Assembly: GCA_947460855.1 (NCBI GenBank) | Contig: CANHGU010000003.1 | Coordinates: forward strand, 1-41,277 | Reading direction: 5' to 3' | Origin: Candidatus Nanopelagicaceae bacterium | GTDB taxonomy: Bacteria > Actinomycetota > Actinomycetes > Nanopelagicales > Nanopelagicaceae | Length of the DNA stretch: 41,277 nt | Part shown: in pieces, positions 27,768-36,706 of the stretch | Position numbering within the stretch: the first letter of the stretch is position 1 | Layout: the number at the start of each line of letters is the position of its first letter | The notes under the pieces: generated by a model | Told to the model about the DNA's origin: nothing | The model's input: only the letters and a program-made list of their open reading frames with translations | Databases searched by the model: none | Program-made: the position numbers and the translations under genes

Positions 27768-29042
27768 ATGAATACAAGTAAAGGTTCAAACCTAAATCGT
27801 GTATTCCTAGCCCGATTAGCTGGTACTGCGGTCTTTGACCCAAATGGTGATCAACTTGGCAAGGTTAGGGATGCGGTCGCAACTTTGCGAACCAATAATC
27901 AGCCACCAAGAATTCTTGGTTTCATTGTTGAAGTTCCACCACGTAAGCGAATATTTGTACCAATTACCAGAGTCACTTCAATTGATAACGGACATGTAAT
28001 CATTACTGGACTATTGAATATGCGTCGTTTTGAACCACGCACAAATGAGATATCAGTTTTGTCTGAAATGTTAGATCGCTCCGTCAATTTGGTTGAATCA
28101 AATGAAAAAGTTACGGTCGAAGATGTTGCTATGGAACTATCAAAAACTGGAGATTGGTTTATTGAGCGAGTACATATAATGAAGCGTGGGGCCGGATTTC
28201 GCCGTCGTGGTGCATCATCAACTGTTACATGGTCTGAAATTTCTGGTTTTACAATTACTGAAACTAATCAAGGTGTTAGTAATCTACTTGGAACACTCGC
28301 AAATCTTCGTGCTGCGGATTTAGCTTCCGTATTACACGATTTAACAATTAAACGACGTGTAGAAGTTGCTCGTGCATTAGATGATGAAAGATTAGCCGAT
28401 GTACTTGAAGAGATGGATGAAGTATCGCGTGTAGAACTTTTGGCGGAGTTAGAGGGCGAGCGAGCTGCTGATGTATTAGAGGAGATGGATCCTGATGATG
28501 CTGCTGATTTACTAAGAGAAATTGGGCAAGAACGTGCTCAGGCATTACTTGCGTTAATGGAGCCAGAAGAGGCTGAAGATGTGCAACGACTTATGCATTA
28601 TGAGGATTACTCTGCCGGTGGAATGATGACAACAGAACCAATTGTTTTAACAGCCGACTCAACAGTTGCTGAAGCACTTTCAAGAGTTAGATTATCTGAG
28701 GTAGCTCCAGGACTTGCGTCTCAAGTATTTGTTTGCCGTCAGCCGATTGAAACACCTACCGGAAGATTAATAGGAGTTGTTCATATTCAAAGACTTCTCC
28801 GTGAGCCACCTGCAACACTTCTTGGTGGAATTGTGGATAGTGATATTGCGCCATTGACTGTTGAATCAACATTAAATGAAGTTTCATCCTATTTGGCAAG
28901 TTATAACCTGCTTGCTGTGCCAATTGTTGATGCAAATGAACGCTTACTTGGCGCAGTTACTGTTGATGACGTTTTGGACCATTTACTACCTGAGAATTGG
29001 CGCCATGAAGAATCGATGAGAAAAGAAAGTGAGAGTAGATAA
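27768..29042 (+). CDS. PRC-barrel-like + MgtE N-terminal domain + CBS protein without the MgtE membrane domain
   Basis: MgtE-N repeats (RLADVLEEMDEVSRVELLAELEGERAADVLEEMDPDDAADLLREIG), YSAGGMMTTEPIVLTADSTVAEAL CBS motif, no hydrophobic C-terminal channel. Confidence 0.88.
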   Translation: MNTSKGSNLNRVFLARLAGTAVFDPNGDQLGKVRDAVATLRTNNQPPRILGFIVEVPPRKRIFVPITRVTSIDNGHVIITGLLNMRRFEPRTNEISVLSEMLDRSVNLVESNEKVTVEDVAMELSKTGDWFIERVHIMKRGAGFRRRGASSTVTWSEISGFTITETNQGVSNLLGTLANLRAADLASVLHDLTIKRRVEVARALDDERLADVLEEMDEVSRVELLAELEGERAADVLEEMDPDDAADLLREIGQERAQALLALMEPEEAEDVQRLMHYEDYSAGGMMTTEPIVLTADSTVAEALSRVRLSEVAPGLASQVFVCRQPIETPTGRLIGVVHIQRLLREPPATLLGGIVDSDIAPLTVESTLNEVSSYLASYNLLAVPIVDANERLLGAVTVDDVLDHLLPENWRHEESMRKESESR

Positions 29043-29043
29043 A

Positions 29044-29538
29044 ATGGCAAAGCAAAAATTAAATAAAAACTCACTTGAGTTTCCACGCGAAGCCCGTAGA
29101 ACACTTAAGCCTTCTTACGATCCAGAAGCATTTGGTCGTTGGTCTGAGAAGTTTGCTCGTTTTCTCGGTACCGCAAGATTCCTTGTTTATATGACTGCTT
29201 TTGTACTTATGTGGGTTTTATGGAATGGATTTGCACCAGATAATTTAAAGTTTGATCATTATCCATTTATTTTCCTTACACTGCTTTTGTCCTTACAAGC
29301 CTCATACGCTGCTCCATTAATTTTGCTTGCTCAAAATCGTCAAGCTGATCGCGAACGAATTCAAGGAAATGAAGATCGCGAGCGAGATGAACGCAATATT
29401 GCTGACACTGAATATTTAGCTAGAGAATTAGCAAGTCTTCGAACTGCTATTGGCGAGGTAACTACTAGAGATTATCTCCACAGTGAAATAGCGGATGCCA
29501 TCGAGGAAATTGTTACAAAGTTAAACAAAAAAGCTTAG
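29044..29538 (+). CDS. DUF1003 family membrane protein (start moved to MAKQK)
   Basis: Two TM segments, then FLTLLLSLQASYAAPLILLAQNRQADRERIQ typical of DUF1003; follows the MgtE-N/CBS gene. Confidence 0.88.
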   Translation: MAKQKLNKNSLEFPREARRTLKPSYDPEAFGRWSEKFARFLGTARFLVYMTAFVLMWVLWNGFAPDNLKFDHYPFIFLTLLLSLQASYAAPLILLAQNRQADRERIQGNEDRERDERNIADTEYLARELASLRTAIGEVTTRDYLHSEIADAIEEIVTKLNKKA

Positions 29539-30650
29539 GTTTTTAAATTTAACCTAACTCCAACTAAGGATTTTGGTCGAACAATTATTTGATCCAAAAT
29601 CTGGTTAAATGATTTCATTACCGCCTCACTTGTAAGCACTATCGGCATGCCCTCATCTCCTCCCTCCCTTAGAAGAGAGTTAAATGGAATTTTCGCAAGT
29701 AATGGAACATCAGCACCAACTAAATCACTTAAGCGTCTTGCAGTTTCCTCGCCACCACCACTGCCGAAAATTGAAATTTTTTCGCCACACTTCGTGCAAG
29801 CGCTATCGGACATATTTTCAATTACTCCAATTACTGGTTGTTTAATTTGGTGCGCAATTCTGCCAGCGCGCTCAGCAACCTCTGCTGCCGCTATCTGAGG
29901 AGTTGTTACAACAATTATTTCAGAGGTTGGAATTAACTGACCTAGTGAAATAGCAATATCGCCAGTGCCAGGTGGCAAGTCAAGCAGTAATAAATCTAAA
30001 TCTCCCCAGTAGGCATCACTTAGCAATTGTTCTAAAACTCTATGCAAAAGTGGGCCACGATAGGCAACTGGATCGGCTCTATCTGGCTTAAACATTTCCA
30101 TTGAAACTACTTTTACACCAAAGTTTTCTACTGGAATAAAAGTTTGATCAATTGCAGTTGGCCTTTTATCTAGAATTCCCATAAGCCTAGGAATTGAGTG
30201 TCCATAGACATCTGCATCCAAAATACCAACTTTTAGCCCACGAGCTGCCGCAGCTACTGCCAAGTTAACAGTTACTGAAGATTTTCCAACGCCACCTTTA
30301 CCGGAAGCAATACCAAGCACTCGAGTTAGTGAATCTGGTTGAGCAAATGGAATAAATTTTTCACGCCCTCCTCGAATTAGTTTTTTAACATTATTACGTT
30401 GCTCTTCATTCATTACACCAAAATTAATCTCAACACTTTTTACTTCAGTAATTCCAGATAGTGCCTTTGTGATATCGGCATGTAGACGATCTTTCATTGG
30501 GCAGCCAACAATCGTTAGTAAAATACAGATTTTAGCTATACCGGAATCGAAGTTAACAGACTCCACCATACCTAGCTCAGGCAGCGGTTTGTGAAGCTCG
30601 GGATCAATTACTGTTCCGAGTGCAGTTTGAATTAATTCGACAGTGGTCAT
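29535..30650 (-). CDS. mrp: Mrp/ApbC-type iron-sulfur carrier ATPase
   Basis: N-terminal MIP18-like domain (VIDPELHKPLPELGMV), GIASGKGGVGKSSVTVNLA, LLLDLPPGTGD, CTKCGEK. Confidence 0.95.
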   Translation of the reverse strand: MTTVELIQTALGTVIDPELHKPLPELGMVESVNFDSGIAKICILLTIVGCPMKDRLHADITKALSGITEVKSVEINFGVMNEEQRNNVKKLIRGGREKFIPFAQPDSLTRVLGIASGKGGVGKSSVTVNLAVAAAARGLKVGILDADVYGHSIPRLMGILDKRPTAIDQTFIPVENFGVKVVSMEMFKPDRADPVAYRGPLLHRVLEQLLSDAYWGDLDLLLLDLPPGTGDIAISLGQLIPTSEIIVVTTPQIAAAEVAERAGRIAHQIKQPVIGVIENMSDSACTKCGEKISIFGSGGGEETARRLSDLVGADVPLLAKIPFNSLLREGGDEGMPIVLTSEAVMKSFNQILDQIIVRPKSLVGVRLNLKT

Positions 30651-30943
30651 AATAAATCTGGGTCAATCTTAGGTTTTGGCTTAAGTTCAAGATCGCTTTT
30701 TTCAATTACATCACCTATATGTTTTTTAATAAATGCTTTCGGGTGCAAGTCTTTTACCTGTAAATCTTCATATCCAGGTCCTAAATTATCTTTTAACTCA
30801 TTTGTAACATTTTGTGCCATATTCTTTAATTTAATTAAAAATCTTGCTGCATCAGCTGCAACACTTGGCAGTCGATCTGGCCCAATTAAAATCATTCCTA
30901 AGAGGAATAAACCAATAACTTCACCGCCACCAATATTAAACAT
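30647..30943 (-). CDS. tatB: Sec-independent translocase component TatB (start moved to MFNIGG)
   Basis: MFNIGGGEVIGLFLLGMILIGPDRLPSVAADAARFLIKLKNMAQ; between htrA and mrp. Confidence 0.9.
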   Translation of the reverse strand: MFNIGGGEVIGLFLLGMILIGPDRLPSVAADAARFLIKLKNMAQNVTNELKDNLGPGYEDLQVKDLHPKAFIKKHIGDVIEKSDLELKPKPKIDPDLL

Positions 30944-30944
30944 A

Positions 30945-32069
30945 TTATTTCCCTGATCCAGCAAGGGTTACAGTGGTCTCTCGAGTAACATTATTGCGCT
31001 GATATTCAATTTTTACTCGATCGCCAATATTTTTACTTCTAATAGCAACTATTAATTCATCAGAATTCTCTATTGCTTTGCCATCAATTTTGGTGATTAC
31101 ATCTCCAACTTTTAATCCAGCTTTAGATGCTGGTCCTCCTGGTGTAATGCCATTAGTCTCACTTGATATCAGCGCGCCCGTTCCGGTGAACCTTGTGTCT
31201 ACTGAGATTCCCATAATTGGGTAGGTTGCTGATCCATTTTTAATTAATTGATCCGCAGTTTTTTTTGCTTGATTAATTGGGATAGCAAAACCTAAACCGA
31301 TAGATCCAGATTGACTTCCATAACCAAGGGTTGCAATCGCTGAGTTAACTCCAATTACAGCTCCAGTTGCATCGACTAATGGGCCACCAGAGTTACCGGG
31401 ATTAATAGCAGCATCGGTTTGTAATGCATTAATAAATGAACTCTCGCCAGCTCCATCACCAGTTGTTACCGCTCTATTCTTGGAGCTAATAATTCCAGAG
31501 GTCACAGTGCCTGATAATCCAAGTGGTGAACCAATTGCAATAACTGCATCTCCAACTAAAACATTATCGCTATTTCCAAGTTGTAGTGTTGGAGCAGATG
31601 TAACATCGATTTTTAAAACTGCTAAATCATATGAGGCATCTCTTCCAATTAACTTAGCTGGATACTTCTTGCCATTAGATAATTCAACGGTAATAGTTCC
31701 AATAGTTGCTGCAGATCTAACCACATGATTGTTTGTCAAAATATAGCCATTGCTATCTAGAAAAAAACCAGAGCCAGTATCAGATCCAGATGAGGCCTTT
31801 ACTGATATAGAAACAACCGCTGGAATAACTCTGGCAGCCAGTGCGGCAATTGAATCTGGTGCGCGTTCTACTATATTTTTTGTGTCAACTAAATTAGCGC
31901 CAATATCTGTTGAGCTACCTCTACCAATTACTGCCCCAATTGCACCTGCAATCAATGCAATCACCACTGCTAGAGCAAAGAAATTAGAGTTATATTTACT
32001 TTTAACTACGCGTACTTGTTTGGTTTCGTTGCTTGGCTGCCACCATGGGGTATTGGATGGTTGCTTCAT
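30945..32069 (-). CDS. htrA: HtrA/DegP-like trypsin-PDZ serine protease, TM-anchored
   Basis: Catalytic NNHVV, YDLAVLKID, NPGNSGGPL; C-terminal PDZ (GPASKAGLKVGDVITKIDG). Confidence 0.95.
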   Translation of the reverse strand: MKQPSNTPWWQPSNETKQVRVVKSKYNSNFFALAVVIALIAGAIGAVIGRGSSTDIGANLVDTKNIVERAPDSIAALAARVIPAVVSISVKASSGSDTGSGFFLDSNGYILTNNHVVRSAATIGTITVELSNGKKYPAKLIGRDASYDLAVLKIDVTSAPTLQLGNSDNVLVGDAVIAIGSPLGLSGTVTSGIISSKNRAVTTGDGAGESSFINALQTDAAINPGNSGGPLVDATGAVIGVNSAIATLGYGSQSGSIGLGFAIPINQAKKTADQLIKNGSATYPIMGISVDTRFTGTGALISSETNGITPGGPASKAGLKVGDVITKIDGKAIENSDELIVAIRSKNIGDRVKIEYQRNNVTRETTVTLAGSGK

Positions 32070-32681
32070 TTAAGTAAGTTTATTCGCAATTAATAGGCCA
32101 GCGCCAATTGGAATTACAGTAGCTGTCCATCGTTCATCCTCTTTTATTACCTTAATTGCATCCCGGCGAGAGATACTCTCAGGATCACGCTGTGTTGGGT
32201 CAGCAACCTTGCCACCACTTAATACCTGATCAATAATTAGTAAACCACCAGGCTTTAACAATCGGTAGGACTCCTGAACCATGTCAAATAAATCTAATGC
32301 CGGCCTAATAATTATCATTTCATAAGATTTATCGGCAAGTTTTCCAATTACTTCAATTAATTTCCCGGTAATGATTCGATACTTAGTTGGAGCAATTCCA
32401 GCTTCTTCAAAAATATTACGAGCAATTTTCGAGTGCTCTCGCTCAGAATCTATTGTTGTTAAAACACCATCAGATGGAATTCCTTGTAATAACCAAAGCC
32501 CACCAACACCTGAACCTGTGCCAATCTCGACAACTGATTTGGCGTTTACTAATTTAGTTGCAAACTTTAAGAAGTTACCTACCCCAGGGGTTGGATCTGG
32601 AGCGGCAATCTCTAGTCCATGAGATCTGGCTTGCTGCATAAAATAATCTTCATGCGCAAAGTTTTCAGAGTAAGCACTCAT
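32070..32681 (-). CDS. O-methyltransferase (start possibly 32681 or 32726)
   Basis: SVVEIGTGSGVGGLWLLQGIP SAM motif, GGLLIIDQVLSGGKVADP; next to htrA. Confidence 0.88.
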   Translation of the reverse strand: MSAYSENFAHEDYFMQQARSHGLEIAAPDPTPGVGNFLKFATKLVNAKSVVEIGTGSGVGGLWLLQGIPSDGVLTTIDSEREHSKIARNIFEEAGIAPTKYRIITGKLIEVIGKLADKSYEMIIIRPALDLFDMVQESYRLLKPGGLLIIDQVLSGGKVADPTQRDPESISRRDAIKVIKEDERWTATVIPIGAGLLIANKLT

Positions 32682-32707
32682 ATCACCACGTGCTGATAAA
32701 CCTTCGT

Positions 32708-34201
32708 TCAAAATGAGTCCAACCACTCGATCAATAACCGTACGCCAAACCCAGTTCCACCTTTAATATTTTCGCCAGCATCAACCTCTGATCGGCCAGT
32801 GCCTGCTATATCTAGATGAACCCAATTTCTTTCTCCCACAAATTTCTCCAAAAATAATGCTGCCGTAATTGACCCAGCTGAGAAACCAAACTTATCGGCT
32901 AAATGATTAAAATCTGCGATATCGCTATCTAGCGCCACTGAGTAATCATCAACTAATGGCATATGCCAAACTTTCTCGCCTACCTTGTTGCCTATTTCAT
33001 GAAGTTTTTTTGCAAGTGAAAGCTTACGGGTATACATCGCAGCATATTGACGGCCAAGGCCTAAAGTTGCTGCCCCAGTCAAGGTTGCCACATCTACTAA
33101 GTAATCTGGATCTAACTGCAGATCGGCGTATGCAAGACCGTCAGCTAGAACTAATCTACCTTCGGCATCTGTATTCAAAACTTCAACAGTTGTGCCACCA
33201 AAATGTTTAATTACATCAGAGGGCCGCTGTGATGTTCCAGAAAGTGCATTCTCTGCTGCCATAAGAAGTGTGGTGACTTTAACTTTTGGTTTAATTCTTG
33301 CAAGTGCAATAGTGGCAGATAGAACTGCTGCAGCTCCAGCCATATCACTTTTCATCCCAGTCATTGTTTCGTATGGCCGTTTAAGTGAAACACCACCAGT
33401 ATCGAAGGTAATTCCCTTGCCAACTAATACAACATGAGGCCAATTATTAGAACCCTTGGGTGCATAAGTTATTTCTATCAACCTCGGTCCGGGATTTGGA
33501 GATGAGTTACCTACCGCACTGAGTCCACCAAAATCTTTCAAAGCTCGGCCAGATTTTACCGAAATAGAAAGACTCGAATCCTTCACTTGGGAAACCATTT
33601 GGCTAGCTTGCTTTGCTAGCCACTCTGGATTTTTAATATTAGATGGCGTGTGAATTAAATTTCGTGCCTGCCAAACTGCGGTAGCCATTATCTCGGCGCG
33701 CTTAACCTCATCTTTAAAGTCACCATAAATTATAAAAGTCGGTTTCTTATCTTTTTGCTCACTCTTTAATGTGTATTGGTAGTTTGAAAGTAAAAGAGAG
33801 GTTGCTTGAGTAATGACTTGAGACTTTTCACTCGTTAATGCTGATAAAAGTAAAGTTTCCGTACCTTTAACTTTTCGCCCAATAGCGGTTGCAGCCTTAC
33901 GTAGATCTTCACTATTTGCCTCACCAATACCTACTAAATAAATTCTATTAATATTTCCAGCAGTAATTGGTACCTCAATTATTTCACCGGCTTTAGCAAC
34001 AAATTCTGGCCAGTTAGCTAACTCGATATTTAAATCAAGTTTTGTAAATTCGGATAGTGCAGATGAGAAATTATCTTTAGTTAATTGTATTTTTTCACTT
34101 TGTAATACCGGAATAGCAACTGCAGTGTAATTATTGAAATTTAAATCAGACTCAGATATACAGGTAAGTTTTGGGTATAAATCTGGGAGTTTGTTGATCA
34201 T
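32708..34201 (-). CDS. pepA: Leucyl aminopeptidase (M17)
   Basis: VGKGITFDTGGVSLKRPYETMTGMKSDMAGAAAVL, NTDAEGRLVLADGL. Confidence 0.97.
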   Translation of the reverse strand: MINKLPDLYPKLTCISESDLNFNNYTAVAIPVLQSEKIQLTKDNFSSALSEFTKLDLNIELANWPEFVAKAGEIIEVPITAGNINRIYLVGIGEANSEDLRKAATAIGRKVKGTETLLLSALTSEKSQVITQATSLLLSNYQYTLKSEQKDKKPTFIIYGDFKDEVKRAEIMATAVWQARNLIHTPSNIKNPEWLAKQASQMVSQVKDSSLSISVKSGRALKDFGGLSAVGNSSPNPGPRLIEITYAPKGSNNWPHVVLVGKGITFDTGGVSLKRPYETMTGMKSDMAGAAAVLSATIALARIKPKVKVTTLLMAAENALSGTSQRPSDVIKHFGGTTVEVLNTDAEGRLVLADGLAYADLQLDPDYLVDVATLTGAATLGLGRQYAAMYTRKLSLAKKLHEIGNKVGEKVWHMPLVDDYSVALDSDIADFNHLADKFGFSAGSITAALFLEKFVGERNWVHLDIAGTGRSEVDAGENIKGGTGFGVRLLIEWLDSF

Positions 34202-34228
34202 AACCCTGATTTAAGTTAGGTCAGTCGA

Positions 34229-34408
34229 TTACTTTTTAACTAATGCAACCGCAGCTTGTAAGACATTTCCTAAGTTAGTTGCCTCTTCTACATTTAGCTC
34301 AACAACTAAACGCCCGCCGCCTTCTAATGGGATTCTCATGACCATAGAGCGAGCCTCCTTGGTGACCTCCATTGGGCCATCACCAGTTCTTGGTTTCATC
34401 GCTGCCAT
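34229..34408 (-). CDS. DUF3117 family small protein (59 aa; not in ORF track)
   Basis: Own translation: MAAMKPRTGDGPMEVTKEARSMVMRIPLEGGGRLVVELNVEEATNLGNVLQAAVALVKK*; GGGGAG upstream. Confidence 0.93.
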   Translation of the reverse strand: MAAMKPRTGDGPMEVTKEARSMVMRIPLEGGGRLVVELNVEEATNLGNVLQAAVALVKK

Positions 34409-34436
34409 TTAACACTCCCCTGCCAAAGTTAATCTT

Positions 34437-34452
34437 CGCCTTGCTAGAGGCG
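34437..34452. other. Short perfect inverted repeat in the DUF3117 upstream region
   Basis: CGCCT-TGCTAG-AGGCG: 5-bp stem, 6-nt loop. Confidence 0.35.
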
Positions 34453-34499
34453 TAATTATCCCTCATATACCTGCATGTGGGAAATCCATATAAATACCC

Positions 34500-34697
34500 T
34501 TATGAAATCAACGCAATTAGGCGCGATCTGCCCGAAGCGATAACTGAAACAACTGCTCGCTCTGGCACGCCAAGTTTTTCTGCAATCTCTGCCGTGCTGA
34601 TCATTTTTACTAAATGCAAAGTCAAAATTAATCGCTCTTCCTCTGGCAGAGTATTTATCAGTTCGGCAATTGTCTTGCCGTTTGCCCCAGAAGTCAT
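34500..34697 (-). CDS. 65-aa stand-alone sigma-70 region-4-like HTH protein
   Basis: INTLPEEERLILTLHLVKMISTAEIAEKLGVPERAVVSVIASGRSRLIALI matches the sigma4 pattern LPxxxRxxxxLxxxxxxSxxEIAExLGxxxxxVxxxxxxxRxxL. Confidence 0.75.
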   Translation of the reverse strand: MTSGANGKTIAELINTLPEEERLILTLHLVKMISTAEIAEKLGVPERAVVSVIASGRSRLIALIS

Positions 34698-34703
34698 GAG
34701 TTA

Positions 34704-34709
34704 AGGTTA
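34704..34709 (-). promoter_or_regulatory. Candidate leaderless -10 (TAACCT) for the sigma4-like gene
   Basis: Minus strand TAACCT-TAACTC-ATG. Confidence 0.55.
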
Positions 34710-34734
34710 CTCGGCACGGCCAATACTTTCGAAC

Positions 34735-35196
34735 TTAAGCGGAAAGTTGGCGAGCAAATCTGCGTAATGAGAGCCAAACGCCTAACAGCATGAGTGGTTT
34801 AATAATTACTAAAAGGTATACCGGTGCAATTATCTCCTCCTGCCAATAAAAAATAGATTTATTACGTTTCTTCTTCAAATCAAATTTACCAATTCCCCTT
34901 ATAACTCTGCCGATATGAACAACTTCGCAAAGAAACGGTGGTTGCCATTTTGTTATTTCCATTGTATCTAAGACCCCAAGACGTAATTTTGGATAAAGGC
35001 TTGGGAATAATCCCGTAAAAGCAAAAACTAATACTCCCTTACCATTTTTTACAGTTTTATCTTGATCAAGCTCTGACCATACTTTTGTTTGTAGCATCCA
35101 GTTGCTTTGGCTTTTCCAATCTACAAGCGACTTCCAAACAACTTCAATTGGCTTATCTACTTCAATTGAAAGTTCCAAATGTGAGAGTTTATTCAT
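34735..35196 (-). CDS. SRPBCC/polyketide cyclase-like protein
   Basis: LELSIEVDKPIEVVWKSLVDWKSQSNWML...EVVHIGRVIRGIGKFDL; 4-nt overlap with the LOG gene. Confidence 0.75.
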   Translation of the reverse strand: MNKLSHLELSIEVDKPIEVVWKSLVDWKSQSNWMLQTKVWSELDQDKTVKNGKGVLVFAFTGLFPSLYPKLRLGVLDTMEITKWQPPFLCEVVHIGRVIRGIGKFDLKKKRNKSIFYWQEEIIAPVYLLVIIKPLMLLGVWLSLRRFARQLSA

Positions 35197-35729
35197 TTAA
35201 TCCTGATTGCTTCTAATGTAGATGGAATATCTTTACACCAACTAACCAGTTCTGATTGACCAGTTTTCATAAAATTGTGATCAGCTAAGTGATCAAGTGC
35301 TCCGCGCAGCGGATCATAAAATCCCACTGGATCACAGATTGCGATTGGCTTATTATGAAACTTTAAATAACTACCAACCCAAATTTCAAAAAACTCTTCA
35401 AGAGTGCCAATACCTCCTGGTAAAGCAATAAACGCATCCGATAACTCTTCTATTTTTGCTTTACGAGTTCGCATATTACTTACGACATGCATTTGAGTTG
35501 CTTGCTTATCCTCTAATTCAAGTTTTATCAGCGGTTCAGGAATTACTCCAATTGTGGCTGCACCTTTTGATCGTGCACCTTTGGCTACTTCACCCATCAT
35601 TGAGGCTTTACCTCCACCCCAAACTAGATCCCAACCCTGCTCACCAATTGCTTGGCCAATTTCAAATGCCAAATCAAGAGAGCTTTTTGGAATATCGGGA
35701 GCAGATGAGCAGAAAACAGATACGCGCAT
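35193..35729 (-). CDS. LOG-family protein (TIGR00730; cytokinin riboside monophosphate phosphoribohydrolase-like)
   Basis: VWGGGKASMMGEVAKGA, SNMRTRKAKIEELSDAFIALPGGIGTLEEFFEIW. Confidence 0.95.
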   Translation of the reverse strand: MRVSVFCSSAPDIPKSSLDLAFEIGQAIGEQGWDLVWGGGKASMMGEVAKGARSKGAATIGVIPEPLIKLELEDKQATQMHVVSNMRTRKAKIEELSDAFIALPGGIGTLEEFFEIWVGSYLKFHNKPIAICDPVGFYDPLRGALDHLADHNFMKTGQSELVSWCKDIPSTLEAIRIK

Positions 35730-35735
35730 GAAATT

Positions 35736-35741
35736 AGTCTA
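35736..35741 (-). promoter_or_regulatory. Candidate leaderless -10 (TAGACT) for the LOG gene
   Basis: Minus strand TAGACT-AATTTC-ATG. Confidence 0.6.
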
Positions 35742-35761
35742 TTGCCTTGCGCGCACTTTGA

Positions 35762-35767
35762 TACCGT
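35762..35767 (+). promoter_or_regulatory. Candidate leaderless -10 (TACCGT) for dapD
   Basis: TACCGT-TGCCTA-ATG. Confidence 0.6.
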
Positions 35768-35773
35768 TGCCTA

Positions 35774-36706
35774 ATGAACAGCACTCAAAAATTGGCTTAT
35801 GGCTTTGGTGTTGCCACCGAAAATCAATCGGGTCAAACCCTTGACTGTTATTTCTACTCCTTAGGTTTAGGTAGTAAACCTGAGAATAATCAGGTAAATA
35901 ATTTTAAATCTCAACTTGGTGAAGACTCAATTCGTAAAGTAAAAAAAGTACTAGTCGAGATAAGTATTGATCTAGCCAATGCACCAAAAGATGTTGCTGA
36001 TGTTTATCTAAGACTTCATCTACTTTCTCATCGGCTAGTTAAACCTCATGCAGTAAATCTTGAAGGAATATTTGCAATACTTCCGAATGTGGTGTGGACA
36101 TCTGCAGGACCTTGCGCAATTGAAAATTTTGAACAGGTGCGATCTGGACTTCAGAATAAGTATGGAAACCTAACTGTCTTTGCAGTTGATAAATTTCCAA
36201 GAATGATCGATTACGTAATCCCAGAGGGTGTGAGAATCGCTGATGGTGATCGGGTTCGCCTTGGTGCGTATTTGTCCTCAGGTACAACAGTTATGCATGA
36301 AGGTTTTGTTAACTTTAATGCTGGAACATTAGGTAAGTCGATGGTGGAAGGAAGAATTAGCGCTGGCGTAGTAGTCGGCGATGGAAGTGATATTGGTGGC
36401 GGAGCTTCAATTATGGGAACCCTAAGTGGTGGTGGCAAAGAGATTATTTCAATAGGCGAACGCACACTGCTCGGGGCAAACTCTGGAGTAGGAATTAGTC
36501 TAGGTAATGACTGCGTAGTCGAAGCAGGAATATATGTAACTGCCGGATCCAAAATTTCTTTACCAGATGGTCAAGTAGTAAAAGCTAAAGAATTAAGCGG
36601 GGCAAATAATCTATTATTCCGTAGGAATTCACAAAGTGGAGCACTTGAAGCGATTGCTAAAACCGGAAACTGGGATGGTTTAAATTCGGTTTTGCATAAA
36701 AACTAA
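35774..36706 (+). CDS. dapD: 2,3,4,5-tetrahydropyridine-2,6-dicarboxylate N-succinyltransferase, actinobacterial type
   Basis: VFAVDKFPRMIDYVIPEGVRIADGDRVRLGAYLSSGTTVMHEGFVNFNAGTLGKSMVEGRISAGVVVGDGSDIGGGASIMGTLSGGGK. Confidence 0.96.
   Translation: MNSTQKLAYGFGVATENQSGQTLDCYFYSLGLGSKPENNQVNNFKSQLGEDSIRKVKKVLVEISIDLANAPKDVADVYLRLHLLSHRLVKPHAVNLEGIFAILPNVVWTSAGPCAIENFEQVRSGLQNKYGNLTVFAVDKFPRMIDYVIPEGVRIADGDRVRLGAYLSSGTTVMHEGFVNFNAGTLGKSMVEGRISAGVVVGDGSDIGGGASIMGTLSGGGKEIISIGERTLLGANSGVGISLGNDCVVEAGIYVTAGSKISLPDGQVVKAKELSGANNLLFRRNSQSGALEAIAKTGNWDGLNSVLHKN

Noticed and set aside
27768-29042. Annotation as Mg2+ channel MgtE
   Set aside because: The membrane domain is absent; only PRC-like, MgtE-N and CBS regions are present, so it is not called a transporter. 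This architecture is a known actinobacterial family.
36211-36552. 113-aa Pro/Ser/Ile-rich minus ORF
   Set aside because: Antisense of the dapD hexapeptide-repeat region; the repetitive look is an artefact of Gly-rich codons read backwards.
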